From the NCBI GenBank assembly GCA_024256265.1, contig JACGUK010000003.1, positions 85,261 through 149,260 of the forward strand: a DNA stretch of 64,000 nt, in the 5' to 3' direction. This DNA is from an archaeon. Its GTDB lineage: Archaea; Thermoproteota; Nitrososphaeria; Nitrososphaerales; JACAEJ01. Within the stretch, counting starts at the first letter, position 1. Each line of letters starts with the position of its first letter. A model generated the notes under the pieces. The model saw nothing but the letters and a program-made list of their open reading frames with translations, was not told where the DNA came from and ran no database searches. Of this stretch, positions 44,038 through 52,485 are shown in pieces. The translations under genes were made by a program, and so were the position numbers.

Positions 44038-44683
44038 TAATTCCCTCTTAAAGCTTCCTCTCAACGTCTTAGTAAACCCTGAAGCCATTAAGAAGCAAAA
44101 GCCTTGGGATTTAGATTTAGCAAACCTTTTGGAGGTATTCTCATCTATAATAAAGAGTTCTGAATCACTAAACCTTCGTCTTTGTGGCTCAGCAATCATA
44201 TCATCAGCTTTGATCTATAGACTAAAGGTGGAGACTCTCTTCTTATTTGAGAAGCTTAGGATTAAGAGAGAGCCTATCAAATCTATAGAACCTCCTCCCT
44301 TTGAAATGCCTTTCAGATACGAGCTTTACTCAACATCTTTAGAGGATTTGATATCAGCTCTTGAGCGAATAATAAAGGAGATATCAACAGAGCAAAGAAA
44401 AGAGAAGCATGAGAGCCTTATAGAGCCTGAGCCATTACTAGAGGTAGATGATTTCTCTCTCCATATAAAAGAGCTACTATCTTTCTTTAGGTCTAATCTT
44501 TTAAGTGTATTAGAGAAGGAAGGAGAGATTTTCTTTAGTGAGTATATTCATGAGATGAAACTTTTAGAGGCAATCCAATCCTTCGTCCTTCTGCTGTTCG
44601 TTGCAACAGAGGGTCTTGTAATCTTGGAGCAGGTGGGTGATGACATCAAAATCAAGAGAGAGATTCATAACTTCACTCGATGA
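44021..44683 (+). CDS. scpA: Segregation and condensation protein A (kleisin)
   Basis: This 220-residue kleisin bridges the SMC heads. It has the ScpA-type N-terminal helices KKQKPWDLDLANLLEVFSSIIKSSESLNLRLCGSAIISSALIYRLKVETLF, a variable acidic middle, and a C-terminal winged-helix part (VLLLFVATEGLVILEQVGDDIKIK). It overlaps both smc (17 bases) and scpB (about 45 bases) in other frames, which implies tight translational coupling of the complex. Confidence 0.93.
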   Translation: MSEAHDNSLLKLPLNVLVNPEAIKKQKPWDLDLANLLEVFSSIIKSSESLNLRLCGSAIISSALIYRLKVETLFLFEKLRIKREPIKSIEPPPFEMPFRYELYSTSLEDLISALERIIKEISTEQRKEKHESLIEPEPLLEVDDFSLHIKELLSFFRSNLLSVLEKEGEIFFSEYIHEMKLLEAIQSFVLLLFVATEGLVILEQVGDDIKIKREIHNFTR

Positions 44684-45182
44684 AAGTGAAATTCAAGCCA
44701 GAATAGAAGCTGCCCTTTATGCGGCTGGTCGTCCTCTCTCCCCAAAAGAACTAGCATCCGCTGCAGGTATAACTTCTAAGAGGAGGGCTATGAGAGCTGT
44801 GAGAGATTTGGCTAGGATTTTAAATTCTAACTTAAGGGCTATAGAGATAGTGGAGCTGGCAGATCGAAAGTTTGCTATGCAACTAAGAAAGCAGTATAAT
44901 GTCATAGCCAAGAGGTTCTCCACAAAGCCTCTGATACCCCCTTCAATGCTAAAGACTTTATCCTATGTTGCCTACTTTCAGCCTATATCCCGTCTAGACC
45001 TTGCTGAGAAAAGAGGAAAGCAAGCTTACCAGCATCTTAAGACCTTAGAGGAGATGGGTTTCATCTCAGGAGAACAGTCCGGAAGGACGAGAGTCTACAG
45101 GACTACATCAACCTTCTCTGAGTACTTTGGGCTTAGCAGTGATCTTGAAACTATGAAGAAGCAACTCTTTAAGAAAGCCTAA
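44640..45182 (+). CDS. scpB: Segregation and condensation protein B
   Basis: This roughly 180-residue protein has two winged-helix domains: IQARIEAALYAAGRPLSPKELASAAGITSKRRAMRAVRDLARILN, and TLSYVAYFQPISRLDLAEKRGKQAYQHLKTLEEMGFISGEQSGRTRVYRTT. It dimerises on the ScpA linker in the SMC complex. Two candidate starts exist, 44637 and the ATG at 44640; the latter is used. It ends the smc-scpA-scpB operon; rps8e follows after about 100 bases. Confidence 0.93.
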   Translation: MTSKSRERFITSLDESEIQARIEAALYAAGRPLSPKELASAAGITSKRRAMRAVRDLARILNSNLRAIEIVELADRKFAMQLRKQYNVIAKRFSTKPLIPPSMLKTLSYVAYFQPISRLDLAEKRGKQAYQHLKTLEEMGFISGEQSGRTRVYRTTSTFSEYFGLSSDLETMKKQLFKKA

Positions 45183-45283
45183 GAGGAGGGACTAAGACTT
45201 TTAAAGAAGAAAAACTTTTTATTGAGAAATCCAAAGACTTAATGTTTAATTAAGTGTTATGAAATCAAAAAAGAGGTGAGCCT

Positions 45284-45670
45284 TTGCCTATTAGACCTGT
45301 CGAGAATTTAGCCAAACGTAAGCCTACAGGCGGTAGAAGAATACCTTATAGGGGTAGGAGGGCTTATGAAGTTGATAATTATCCTATTGAAACTGCTTTA
45401 GGAAGCGATGAAGTCATTAAAAGAAGAGCTATGGGAGGCAATGTAAAACTATCCCTCAAGAAAACCTCTTACGCAAATGTCCTAGATCCTTCTACAAAAA
45501 ATGTGAAGAAGGTTAAGATTCTTAAGGTAATAAAGAACCCTGCCACTAGAGATTATGAGAGGCGTGGTATAATAACTAAAGGCTCTATAATAGAGACAGA
45601 ATTAGGAACGGCAAGGGTCAGATCAAGACCTGGACAAGATGGGGTAGTAAACGCCATTCTAATCAAATAA
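45284..45670 (+). CDS. rps8e: Ribosomal protein S8e
   Basis: This 128-residue archaeal/eukaryotic small-subunit protein shows KRKPTGGRRIPYRGRRAYEVDNYPIETALG at the N-terminus, VKKVKILKVIKNPATRDYERRGIITKGSIIETELGTARVRSRPGQDGVVNAILI at the C-terminus. The start is TTG at 45284, supported by a strong GAGGTGA Shine-Dalgarno at 45273-45279 and by the family's usual start PIRPVEN... close to it. Confidence 0.95.
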   Translation: MPIRPVENLAKRKPTGGRRIPYRGRRAYEVDNYPIETALGSDEVIKRRAMGGNVKLSLKKTSYANVLDPSTKNVKKVKILKVIKNPATRDYERRGIITKGSIIETELGTARVRSRPGQDGVVNAILIK

Positions 45671-45805
45671 GAGAAAAACTAAATTATATGAATTAAAAAG
45701 AGATGCCAAGTATAAGGACCGTAAACTACAGCAAGGAGATTATGATCAGTAATCTTTAACACGTTAACTTTTTACAGAGCCAAGATAAATTTAAACAAGA
45801 TAGCC

Positions 45806-47098
45806 ATGAGATCAAGTAATCGAAGAGCTTTCCAAGCTGAGAGGGTAGTTGTTCACATACCTATAGGCGGAGTAGCAAAAAGACTCAGACCTTTAACAGA
45901 AGAAATTTCAAAACCATGCATCCTTTTTATGAATAGAACTCTTTTAGAAATTCCTATGGTCGATCTTGCCAAAGAGGGTGTCAAAAGGTTCGTATTTGGG
46001 GTTAAAGGCTATGTAAATTACAAATGTCTCTATGAATCCTTTGGTAATGGAAAGAAGTTCTCTGGAAAATATGATCTACCAAGGATTCACATAAACTACC
46101 AACCTAGATTACCAGAGGATGTAGGGAGTGCTGATTCCTTAAGGATAAACATGGAGTACTATAACTACCTTTTTGATGTTTTAACTCCAATGATAGTCTT
46201 TCAAGGAGACAATATATTTGATGTTAGAACTAACTTCAGTGAAATTATAAGCTATCATCTTGAAAAAGATGCTTTTATGACTATAGGCCTTGCTTATGTT
46301 GATGAGTTTCAAGATTATGGTATAGCAAAATTAGACAAAGATGGAAAAATTCAAGAATTCAGAGAAAAGCCGAGGAGAGAAGATGCTCCTTCCAACTTTG
46401 CTAATACAGGACTTTATATAATAAATCAAAAAATAAAGGATGTCTTTAAGCAAGAAAGAGTTAGACAGATGATACAAGAGAAAAGGCTAGATTTTGGCAT
46501 GGATATGATCCCTTATTTGATAGAAAATGGTTACGATGTCTATGGCTATCCTTTGAAAGGACCTTGGTACGATGTAGGCTCTATAAAGAGGTATCTTCAT
46601 GCAACTCAAGATATCCTCTCAGGAAAAATGATCCTCGATCTAGGCGAACAGATTCAAGAAGGTAAAAGAATCTTCATTGCAGGAATAAGCAGAAAATCGA
46701 AAGAAGCAAGAGAAGCCATTGTGAAAAAGTATACTTCAAGCTTGATAAAATTTGATGCCCCTATTCTTTTAGGAAAGCATTGTAAAATTGGTAACAACGT
46801 AAGAATTTCAAACTCATGTATAGGAAATTACGTTGAGATAAAAGATAATTGCTCTATTGAAAACTCTGTCATCATGGATAATGTTATAATTGATGATTTC
46901 ACAGAGGTCTCTGATAGCATCATAGGAACTTATTGCCTTATAAATTCAAACTCAAAGGAACCTACAAGGATTAGCTCTTTCTCTGCCATAGGAGATGATG
47001 CAATGGTAGATGCTGGGAGTGAGATAATTGCATCAAAGATAAGACCTCACTCAAAGATTCTTAAGGGAAGATATGTAAACGAGGATCCCTATAAGTAG
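45806..47098 (+). CDS. Sugar-phosphate nucleotidyltransferase with left-handed beta-helix
   Basis: This 430-residue protein of the GlmU/ADP-glucose pyrophosphorylase class has an N-terminal NTP-transferase domain with IPIGGVAKRLRPLTEEISKPCILFMNR, a variant of the usual GGxGTRLxPLT that has Val-Ala-Lys in place of Gly-Thr. FQGDNIFDVR, FREKPRREDAPSNFANTGLYIIN and GPWYDVGSIKRYL follow. The C-terminal 130 residues hold hexapeptide repeats (APILLGKHCKIGNNVRISNSCIGNYVEI). The sugar is not determined; GlmS at 17 kb suggests a hexosamine pathway. It precedes srp19 by 17 bases. Confidence 0.88.
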   Translation: MRSSNRRAFQAERVVVHIPIGGVAKRLRPLTEEISKPCILFMNRTLLEIPMVDLAKEGVKRFVFGVKGYVNYKCLYESFGNGKKFSGKYDLPRIHINYQPRLPEDVGSADSLRINMEYYNYLFDVLTPMIVFQGDNIFDVRTNFSEIISYHLEKDAFMTIGLAYVDEFQDYGIAKLDKDGKIQEFREKPRREDAPSNFANTGLYIINQKIKDVFKQERVRQMIQEKRLDFGMDMIPYLIENGYDVYGYPLKGPWYDVGSIKRYLHATQDILSGKMILDLGEQIQEGKRIFIAGISRKSKEAREAIVKKYTSSLIKFDAPILLGKHCKIGNNVRISNSCIGNYVEIKDNCSIENSVIMDNVIIDDFTEVSDSIIGTYCLINSNSKEPTRISSFSAIGDDAMVDAGSEIIASKIRPHSKILKGRYVNEDPYK

Positions 47099-47114
47099 AA
47101 TAAGGCGAGGTTGA

Positions 47115-47417
47115 TTGAAGGATTACAATTTACTTGTATTATGGCTTGATTATTTCAACTCTAATTTAAAGAAATCAGAAGGAAGAAGGGTTCCCCTTAA
47201 CTTATCAGTCAAAAACCCAACATTGGATGAACTTGTAAAGGCTGCAAAACTTGCAGGCTATAGCCCTAAGCCCTTTGTAGCATCTTACCCAAAAAGAGGC
47301 TTAACCCCTTCTGGTTACATAGCTATAGAGAGAATCAAGCCTAAGTCGATAGAATTAAGAGAAGTTTCTAAGGCTTTGACAATGGTTAGAGGCGAGCAAT
47401 ACAAGATAAAGTCATAA
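47115..47417 (+). CDS. srp19: Signal recognition particle 19 kDa protein
   Basis: This 100-residue SRP19 binds 7S RNA and helps SRP54 dock. It shows LVLWLDYFNSNLKKSEGRRVPLNLSVKNPTLDELVKAAKLAGYSPKPFVASYPKRG and ends in a basic tail. The assigned start is TTG at 47115, seven bases after a GGCGAGG purine stretch. It is 16 bases downstream of the nucleotidyltransferase and upstream of gar1, an archaeal informational cluster. Confidence 0.92.
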   Translation: MKDYNLLVLWLDYFNSNLKKSEGRRVPLNLSVKNPTLDELVKAAKLAGYSPKPFVASYPKRGLTPSGYIAIERIKPKSIELREVSKALTMVRGEQYKIKS

Positions 47418-47545
47418 TTTTATATGGAAGAAAATATGGTAAGTATGCGGTAAAATATATTAAACATATAGTAAATACGTAGTAGTGTTATCTCTCACAG
47501 ATTATCAATTAGTTTAAAAGTAAGGATGTTATTTGATGGGTTGAA

Positions 47546-47806
47546 TTGGAAGAAGTTGGTACTGTAATTCATTTGGCTAAAAGCGGTCGCATAATAATAA
47601 AAGTAGATAAATGGGTAAAACCTGGAACTATTTTGCTCAATTCTAAAGGCAGAAAATTAGCTAAGGTAACGGAGCTTATAGGTCCTGTTAAGTCTCCTTA
47701 CGCTACAGCCATTCCCCTAACAGAAAGAGTAGAGAGAGTTATTGGCACTAGAGTTAGGATTGACCCTGAGTTAAAGAGGGGTGTGAGAGTTGGAGAAGAA
47801 GGATGA
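47546..47806 (+). CDS. gar1: H/ACA ribonucleoprotein Gar1
   Basis: This 86-residue small beta-barrel with EEVGTVIHLAKSGRIIIKVDKWVKPGTILLNSKGRKLAKVTELIGPVKSPYATAIPL is the Gar1 core. It binds Cbf5 and assists H/ACA-guided pseudouridylation. The start codon is TTG. It overlaps the TFB gene by 17 bases. Gar1-TFB adjacency is conserved in many archaea, which strongly supports both calls. Confidence 0.94.
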   Translation: MEEVGTVIHLAKSGRIIIKVDKWVKPGTILLNSKGRKLAKVTELIGPVKSPYATAIPLTERVERVIGTRVRIDPELKRGVRVGEEG

Positions 47807-48761
47807 AGACCTTCACATACTTTGCCCTATATGTGGCAAATCTCTTGTAGGAGACTATGATAAGGGAGAGCTAATCTGCTCTTCCTGTGGGTTTGTAATA
47901 GAAGATCGTAATGAATACAGAGGACCAGAGTGGAAGGCTATAGACTTAGAAGAAAAAGAAAAGAGAGTCAGGGTTGGAGCGCCCCAAACTTTCTTATTAC
48001 ATGATCTTGGATTGACAACAGAAATAGGAACTGGGACTAAAGATTCTCATGGCAGATCCTTAAGCCCTTACATGCGCATGAGCGTTAAGAGCATGAAGAA
48101 ATGGCAAAGCAGAATAAGAACTATTTCTTCAGAGGAGAGAAATTTATCCATAGTATTATCAAAGATCAACGAAGTTTCAGGTGTTCTCAAATTGCCTAAG
48201 ACAGTCACAGAGACAGCAGCCCATACTTACAGGATTTTGGCAAAGAAAAGGGTAGCGAAGAGCAGATCTATAATAGGCATGGCAGGGGCTGCTACATACC
48301 TAGCTTGCAGAAAGTTTGAGACTGGTCGCTCATTGAAGGAAATTGCTAAAAGTATAGGAGTTGATAAAAGGACTATAGCCAAGTACTATAGGTTCATGTT
48401 AAAAGAGACTGAGAAAGAGTATATTCCTCCTACATCTGTAGGAAGATATGTCTCAAAACTTGTTAACATCATAAAGATAGACCCAAAAGTGGAGAGGTTG
48501 GCTCTTAATCTTATGTCAGAGACCTTCTGCTCTAAAACCTTTGATGGCAAGGCTCCTGCCGGGTTAGCAGCAGCTTTTGTATACATCTCTTCTGTATTAT
48601 TAGGAGAACGGGCTCCTCAAAGGGAGATAGCAGAGGCGGCTGAAGTGACAGAAGTTACAGTTAGGAACAGAAGCCGAGAGATTCTTAATAACTTCTTAAT
48701 AAGGCAGCGCCTAAAGATTTTGCCGAAGGGTAGCAATACAAAAGGCAGTGTAATGGTTTAA
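47790..48761 (+). CDS. tfb: Transcription initiation factor TFB
   Basis: This 323-residue archaeal TFIIB homologue has a zinc ribbon at the N-terminus (LHILCPICGKSLV...LICSSCGFVIEDRNEYRGPEWKA), then the B-reader/linker, and two cyclin folds (INEVSGVLKLPKTVTETAAHTYRILAKKRVAKSRSIIGMAGAATYLACRKF, and IAEAAEVTEVTVRNRSREI). The B-core binds the BRE and TBP-TATA complex. It starts with TTG, overlapping gar1 in another frame. This is the only TFB in the window; archaea often have more. Confidence 0.96.
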   Translation: MEKKDEDLHILCPICGKSLVGDYDKGELICSSCGFVIEDRNEYRGPEWKAIDLEEKEKRVRVGAPQTFLLHDLGLTTEIGTGTKDSHGRSLSPYMRMSVKSMKKWQSRIRTISSEERNLSIVLSKINEVSGVLKLPKTVTETAAHTYRILAKKRVAKSRSIIGMAGAATYLACRKFETGRSLKEIAKSIGVDKRTIAKYYRFMLKETEKEYIPPTSVGRYVSKLVNIIKIDPKVERLALNLMSETFCSKTFDGKAPAGLAAAFVYISSVLLGERAPQREIAEAAEVTEVTVRNRSREILNNFLIRQRLKILPKGSNTKGSVMV

Positions 48762-48788
48762 ATCTTTATTCTTCTAATTAATATAAAG

Positions 48789-49169
48789 ATGATAGAAATG
48801 GAGGAAGAACCTCTCGACTTGACATCCAGGGTTTACAAGCTCATAGTTGAGCATGGAAAGGAGGGAATATTGCAGAGTGAGCTCTGGAAAGAGCTTGATC
48901 TTACTAGCAGAGATGGTTCAAGATTAGCGATTAGGCTTGAGAAAAGAGGGATAATAAAAAGAGAGAAGATATTGGATGAGGGAAGATGGACATACCGTTT
49001 AATCCCTTTAAGGTTACCTGTCCAGATAAAGTCCATTGAATCATCGCCTTGCATAATCTGCTTTGATAAAGATAAATGCACCCCTAATGGCTTGATAACT
49101 CCTTATAAGTGCATAAGGCTTGAGAGATGGGTATTACAGGAGTATAGAGAGAAGCAAGTTGGTGAATAA
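48789..49169 (+). CDS. RPC34-type winged-helix protein with four-cysteine cluster
   Basis: This 126-residue protein has an N-terminal winged helix (TSRVYKLIVEHGKEGILQSELWKELDLTSRDGSRLAIRLEKRGIIKRE) and a C-terminal cysteine module: Cys88, Cys91, Cys97 and Cys108 in SPCIICFDKDKCTPNG...YKCIRLERWV. This C-x2-C-x5-C-x10-C spacing followed by LxxW resembles the Fe-S module of the eukaryotic RNA polymerase III subunit RPC34/39 and of its crenarchaeal and thaumarchaeal orthologues. It lies 27 bases after tfb, so a role in transcription initiation fits. Other Fe-S regulators are an alternative. Confidence 0.75.
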   Translation: MIEMEEEPLDLTSRVYKLIVEHGKEGILQSELWKELDLTSRDGSRLAIRLEKRGIIKREKILDEGRWTYRLIPLRLPVQIKSIESSPCIICFDKDKCTPNGLITPYKCIRLERWVLQEYREKQVGE

Positions 49170-49212
49170 AGCATTATAAAAATTTATACACAATGTTTTT
49201 ATTAAAATTTTG

Positions 49213-49863
49213 ATGAAGTTAGATCAAGCAAAGAAGGATCAGTATAGGAGAATAGCAAAAAAAGAAGGTTATAGAAGCAGAGCAACTTTTAAGCTTATGC
49301 AGATCGATAGAAAGTACAAGATTTTTAAGAATGGACATGTAGTTGTAGATTTTGGCTGTGCACCAGGTGGATGGCTTCAATACATTTCAAAAGTTATAGG
49401 GAATAAAGGTTTTGCCTTAGGGATAGATTTGAAGCGAGTTGAGCCTATTGATGGCAATATTGATACATTGATGGTAGATGTTAACGATAAAAGCATAAAG
49501 GATAAGATAATGAGTAAACTGCCAAAAAAGGCTGATGTTATAACATCGGATTTATCTCCAAGCGTATCAGGGATATGGGAGCTAGATGTTGCAAAGCAGA
49601 TAGATTTGACTTCAAGAGTAGTTGAGATGTTGCCATTTATACTTAAGGAGGGAGGATACGCTATAATGAAAGTATTTCAAGGAGAGCCCTTTGATGAATT
49701 TTTAAAGAAGATAAAGAAGAATTTTAAAGATGTCACCATAATAAAGCCTCCAGCAAGCCGTCCAGAAAGCAGTGAAATGTATTTGTTATGTCGAGAATTT
49801 ATTATTCAATATAGTAAAGACTCTATGGAGAACTCCGGCATCAAAGGTATTAAGCTACTTTGA
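49213..49863 (+). CDS. rlmE: FtsJ/RrmJ-type RNA 2'-O-methyltransferase
   Basis: This roughly 216-residue SAM-dependent enzyme methylates a ribose of rRNA (RlmE) or tRNA (Trm7-like). YRSRATFKLMQID at the N-terminus holds the first catalytic Lys; VVDFGCAPGGWLQYISKVIG is the SAM loop; DVITSDLSPSVSGIWELD has the catalytic Asp; GGYAIMKVFQGE has the second Lys, and RPESSEMYLLCREF the Glu. All K-D-K-E residues are seen. The ATG at 49213 follows another ATG at 49210. It converges with the large secreted protein gene, whose stop is eight bases away. Confidence 0.93.
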   Translation: MKLDQAKKDQYRRIAKKEGYRSRATFKLMQIDRKYKIFKNGHVVVDFGCAPGGWLQYISKVIGNKGFALGIDLKRVEPIDGNIDTLMVDVNDKSIKDKIMSKLPKKADVITSDLSPSVSGIWELDVAKQIDLTSRVVEMLPFILKEGGYAIMKVFQGEPFDEFLKKIKKNFKDVTIIKPPASRPESSEMYLLCREFIIQYSKDSMENSGIKGIKLL

Positions 49864-49870
49864 GTTATCA

Positions 49871-51769
49871 TTAACGTGGTGGAGGTGGAGGTAGTGGATG
49901 CTTCCTCCTTCTTACTAGAACGATGGCAACGACTATCACGACTATTGCTATTATGATTATGGCGAATATCATTATGTCATCCATCCATCCAGGTCCTAAC
50001 AGGAGGCTTGTATTGACGGTAAGGTTTACTAGTTCTATCTTCGAATTGTCTGCACCATCTACAGCCTTTACGTAAATTGTATGGCTACCATCAGGAACAT
50101 TTACGAATGTATAAGTTAGAGCAGTCCCAACATCAGACCATGAACCATCATCGAGCTTTACTTCGTAATGGTCTATACCTGAATCTAAATCTGAACCAGT
50201 CCATGCAACCGGAACGCTTGATGACTTTACTTCAGCTCCACTCGTAGGTGAAGTTATTGAGAGAGTTGGGGGAATATTGTCCTCTATATCAATTTCTAAT
50301 GTGTAGGTACTTGACCCGCTAACATAATGGACTGAGATAAAGTGATCTCCAGAAGCCTCAGCAGTATAGGATATGCTCTCTTCAGCATCGCCGGTGTTGG
50401 TAGATTCTTCCACTAAAACCTCATCAGGATCGTACAGTTCTAGATCTAAATTGGAGCCTACAGAAGGAGTCATTGTGACATGAATGGTATTGCCTGCAGA
50501 TACATAGATTTTGTAGTAATCGTTTATATCAAAGGATTCTACAAAGCCTTCATAACTTCCAGCATCTATCTCTGTGGCAGTATCGAAATCATCACCAGCA
50601 TCTCCACCAGTGCCAGCATCATCCTGAGGAGTACCAGTTACCTCAATATTGTCTAGATAGGCTCCTTCGAAGTAACTAATAGTATAATCGCTCAAAAAGA
50701 CGAATCTTATGTATACGATAGAGCCAGCGAATGGAGTTAGATCCACGGTATCAGATTGCCAGCCGAAGCTACTGCCAGTATATGATTCTTCAGTATCCCA
50801 AACAAGACCATTAGACGATGTTTCTACATATAGATAATCATAATTAGTTTCACAGTCATGCCAATAGTCATAGCCTAGAGTGGCTGAGGTATAGTCACTT
50901 AGGTCTATCTGATTCACCATGATGGCTTCCATATAGATGTCGTAGTTATGCAATTCTGAGTTGGGTGTATCTGTAGAGATCCCACCCAAAATTACAATGA
51001 GGTCTATAAACCAGCCTTTGCCTGTCACCATATCGTCACTGTGGAAGTTCCAAGTTATCTCAATAACACTCCCAACATAGGCATCTAGGATTATGTTTAC
51101 ATGAGTCCATGAAAGAACCTGGCTATCATATCTTGCCACTTCAACCCCGTCAACAAGAACCTGACCATAATCGAAAGGCACATCAGCGGAGATCAGTTTA
51201 TGGTGGAAATGTACTTCTGCAGCGTCATAATCAGTTAGGTCCAATGTCCGGCTCATACTAGCATCCATATTGAGCCGATATGATGGTGATGAAGAAGTTC
51301 CAGAGTATCCAAATCCTGCACAATAACCCTTGTAGTTTCCACTGTAGGTGTCTTCACCTCCGAAATCAGAATCAACGTCATCCCAGTAAGCATCTGTACC
51401 AGCTGGATTATCATCCCATACACTCCAACCATTTATCCCATCGCCGAAACCTTCTTCAAAATCTTCTTTGAAAATCTGAGTAACCCCAGATCGTTCGCCT
51501 ATTTGAGCACACCAACCACTATGAGTTCCACCATGAACTTTGTAATCAGTAGTTCCCCAATAATCATCCCCACTATTAACATCAAGATCGGCTACAGTCC
51601 AGTCGTTATCAGTTGGGAATACTCCCTCGAAATCCTCAGAGAAGATGGTAACTTCAGAGTTGCCCAAAGCAGGTTTGACTGGAAGAATGAAGAGAGAAAT
51701 TGCAAATATTATTAGCATAGAAGTGCTTAAAACCTTCTTGTAGAATTTTACCCTAATTCTATTTTGCAT
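49871..51769 (-). CDS. Secreted, membrane-anchored multi-domain surface protein
   Basis: This 632-residue protein has a signal peptide at residues about 10-37 (STSMLIIFAISLFILPVKPALG). Two adhesin/jelly-roll repeats follow: EDFEGVFPTDNDWTVADLDVN, then EDFEEGFGDGINGWSVWDDNP with a third related module (SDYTSATLGYDYWHDCETNYDYLYVETS). Next comes a PPC-type domain (about 390-500: DDFDTATEIDAGSYEGFV, NDYYKIYVSAGN), an Ig-like domain (PPTLSITSPTSGAEV, DGSHTIYVKAVDGADN), one transmembrane helix (IIIIAIVVIVVAIVLV), and a basic tail RRRKHPLPPPPPR. It is therefore probably anchored outside the membrane by its C-terminus. No protease catalytic domain is visible. It looks like an adhesin or cell-surface binding protein. 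Confidence 0.85.
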   Translation of the reverse strand: MQNRIRVKFYKKVLSTSMLIIFAISLFILPVKPALGNSEVTIFSEDFEGVFPTDNDWTVADLDVNSGDDYWGTTDYKVHGGTHSGWCAQIGERSGVTQIFKEDFEEGFGDGINGWSVWDDNPAGTDAYWDDVDSDFGGEDTYSGNYKGYCAGFGYSGTSSSPSYRLNMDASMSRTLDLTDYDAAEVHFHHKLISADVPFDYGQVLVDGVEVARYDSQVLSWTHVNIILDAYVGSVIEITWNFHSDDMVTGKGWFIDLIVILGGISTDTPNSELHNYDIYMEAIMVNQIDLSDYTSATLGYDYWHDCETNYDYLYVETSSNGLVWDTEESYTGSSFGWQSDTVDLTPFAGSIVYIRFVFLSDYTISYFEGAYLDNIEVTGTPQDDAGTGGDAGDDFDTATEIDAGSYEGFVESFDINDYYKIYVSAGNTIHVTMTPSVGSNLDLELYDPDEVLVEESTNTGDAEESISYTAEASGDHFISVHYVSGSSTYTLEIDIEDNIPPTLSITSPTSGAEVKSSSVPVAWTGSDLDSGIDHYEVKLDDGSWSDVGTALTYTFVNVPDGSHTIYVKAVDGADNSKIELVNLTVNTSLLLGPGWMDDIMIFAIIIIAIVVIVVAIVLVRRRKHPLPPPPPR

Positions 51770-51908
51770 ACAACCTTTTACGGTTAAGAATATTTATTCT
51801 TTTTGCTTATGTTTTAAACACTCTTTGCTAAAATAGAATTTAAAATAATATGAAAAATTTTCTATTTCTATGATGCTATCTGATGATCTTCGTCACTCTA
51901 TCAAAAGT

Positions 51909-52475
51909 CTATGCTCTCCACCAATCAAAGGATAAAAAGTTTACCTTCTCTTGATTTATATCAACTAAAGCCAGTATGAACTGCTTCCTTACAGTTGTAG
52001 CAAGCCTACCTGATAGAACTATGCTAGTAGCTGTAATATCTTCATCAGGCTTTACAACTTGAACTAGATAAGGAGCATGATCTATCCCAGGTCCATGCTC
52101 ATAAACAGCAAAATCACAACCAAACTTTATCCCTGGTGTTACCACATAGTTTGCCTCTCTTAATTTCCTATAGACAAGAAACTTCTCCTCAAAGTCAGCA
52201 TACTCTTGATTACAAATCTTCTCCATAACTCTTAGAGAAACTTTCTTTTTCTTTTCGCCTTTATAAATTATTATTCTATTCATCTTAGCAAGGTAATATC
52301 CCTCTATCAAATCTAGGATTAAAGGGGCATCAAAATCTGCTCCCTTAGGCTTAGATATACCCATGGGTTTACCATAAAAACTCTCCTTGAAAAGCCTTCT
52401 AGACTCTTCAATATCCCATATGATTATCCTATTCTCTACTAACTCTCCTAAAGTCTTTTGAACTAATTTAGACAT
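51909..52475 (-). CDS. endA: tRNA-splicing endonuclease
   Basis: This 188-residue enzyme cuts bulge-helix-bulge introns. The C-terminal nuclease domain shows YVVTPGIKFGCDFAVYEHGPGIDHAPYLVQV (catalytic Tyr and His) and SGRLATTVRKQFILALV (catalytic Lys). The N-terminal half has YLAKMNRIIIYKG and KISLRVMEKICN-type helix (SLRVMEKICNQEYADFEEKFLVYRKLREANYVV). One catalytic subunit is seen; TACK archaea often pair it with a structural subunit encoded elsewhere, giving broad intron specificity. This fits the three intron-rich tRNA genes in this window. It begins ten bases downstream of the PhoU-like gene on the same strand. Confidence 0.93.
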   Translation of the reverse strand: MSKLVQKTLGELVENRIIIWDIEESRRLFKESFYGKPMGISKPKGADFDAPLILDLIEGYYLAKMNRIIIYKGEKKKKVSLRVMEKICNQEYADFEEKFLVYRKLREANYVVTPGIKFGCDFAVYEHGPGIDHAPYLVQVVKPDEDITATSIVLSGRLATTVRKQFILALVDINQEKVNFLSFDWWRA

Positions 52476-52485
52476 TCTTGATCAC

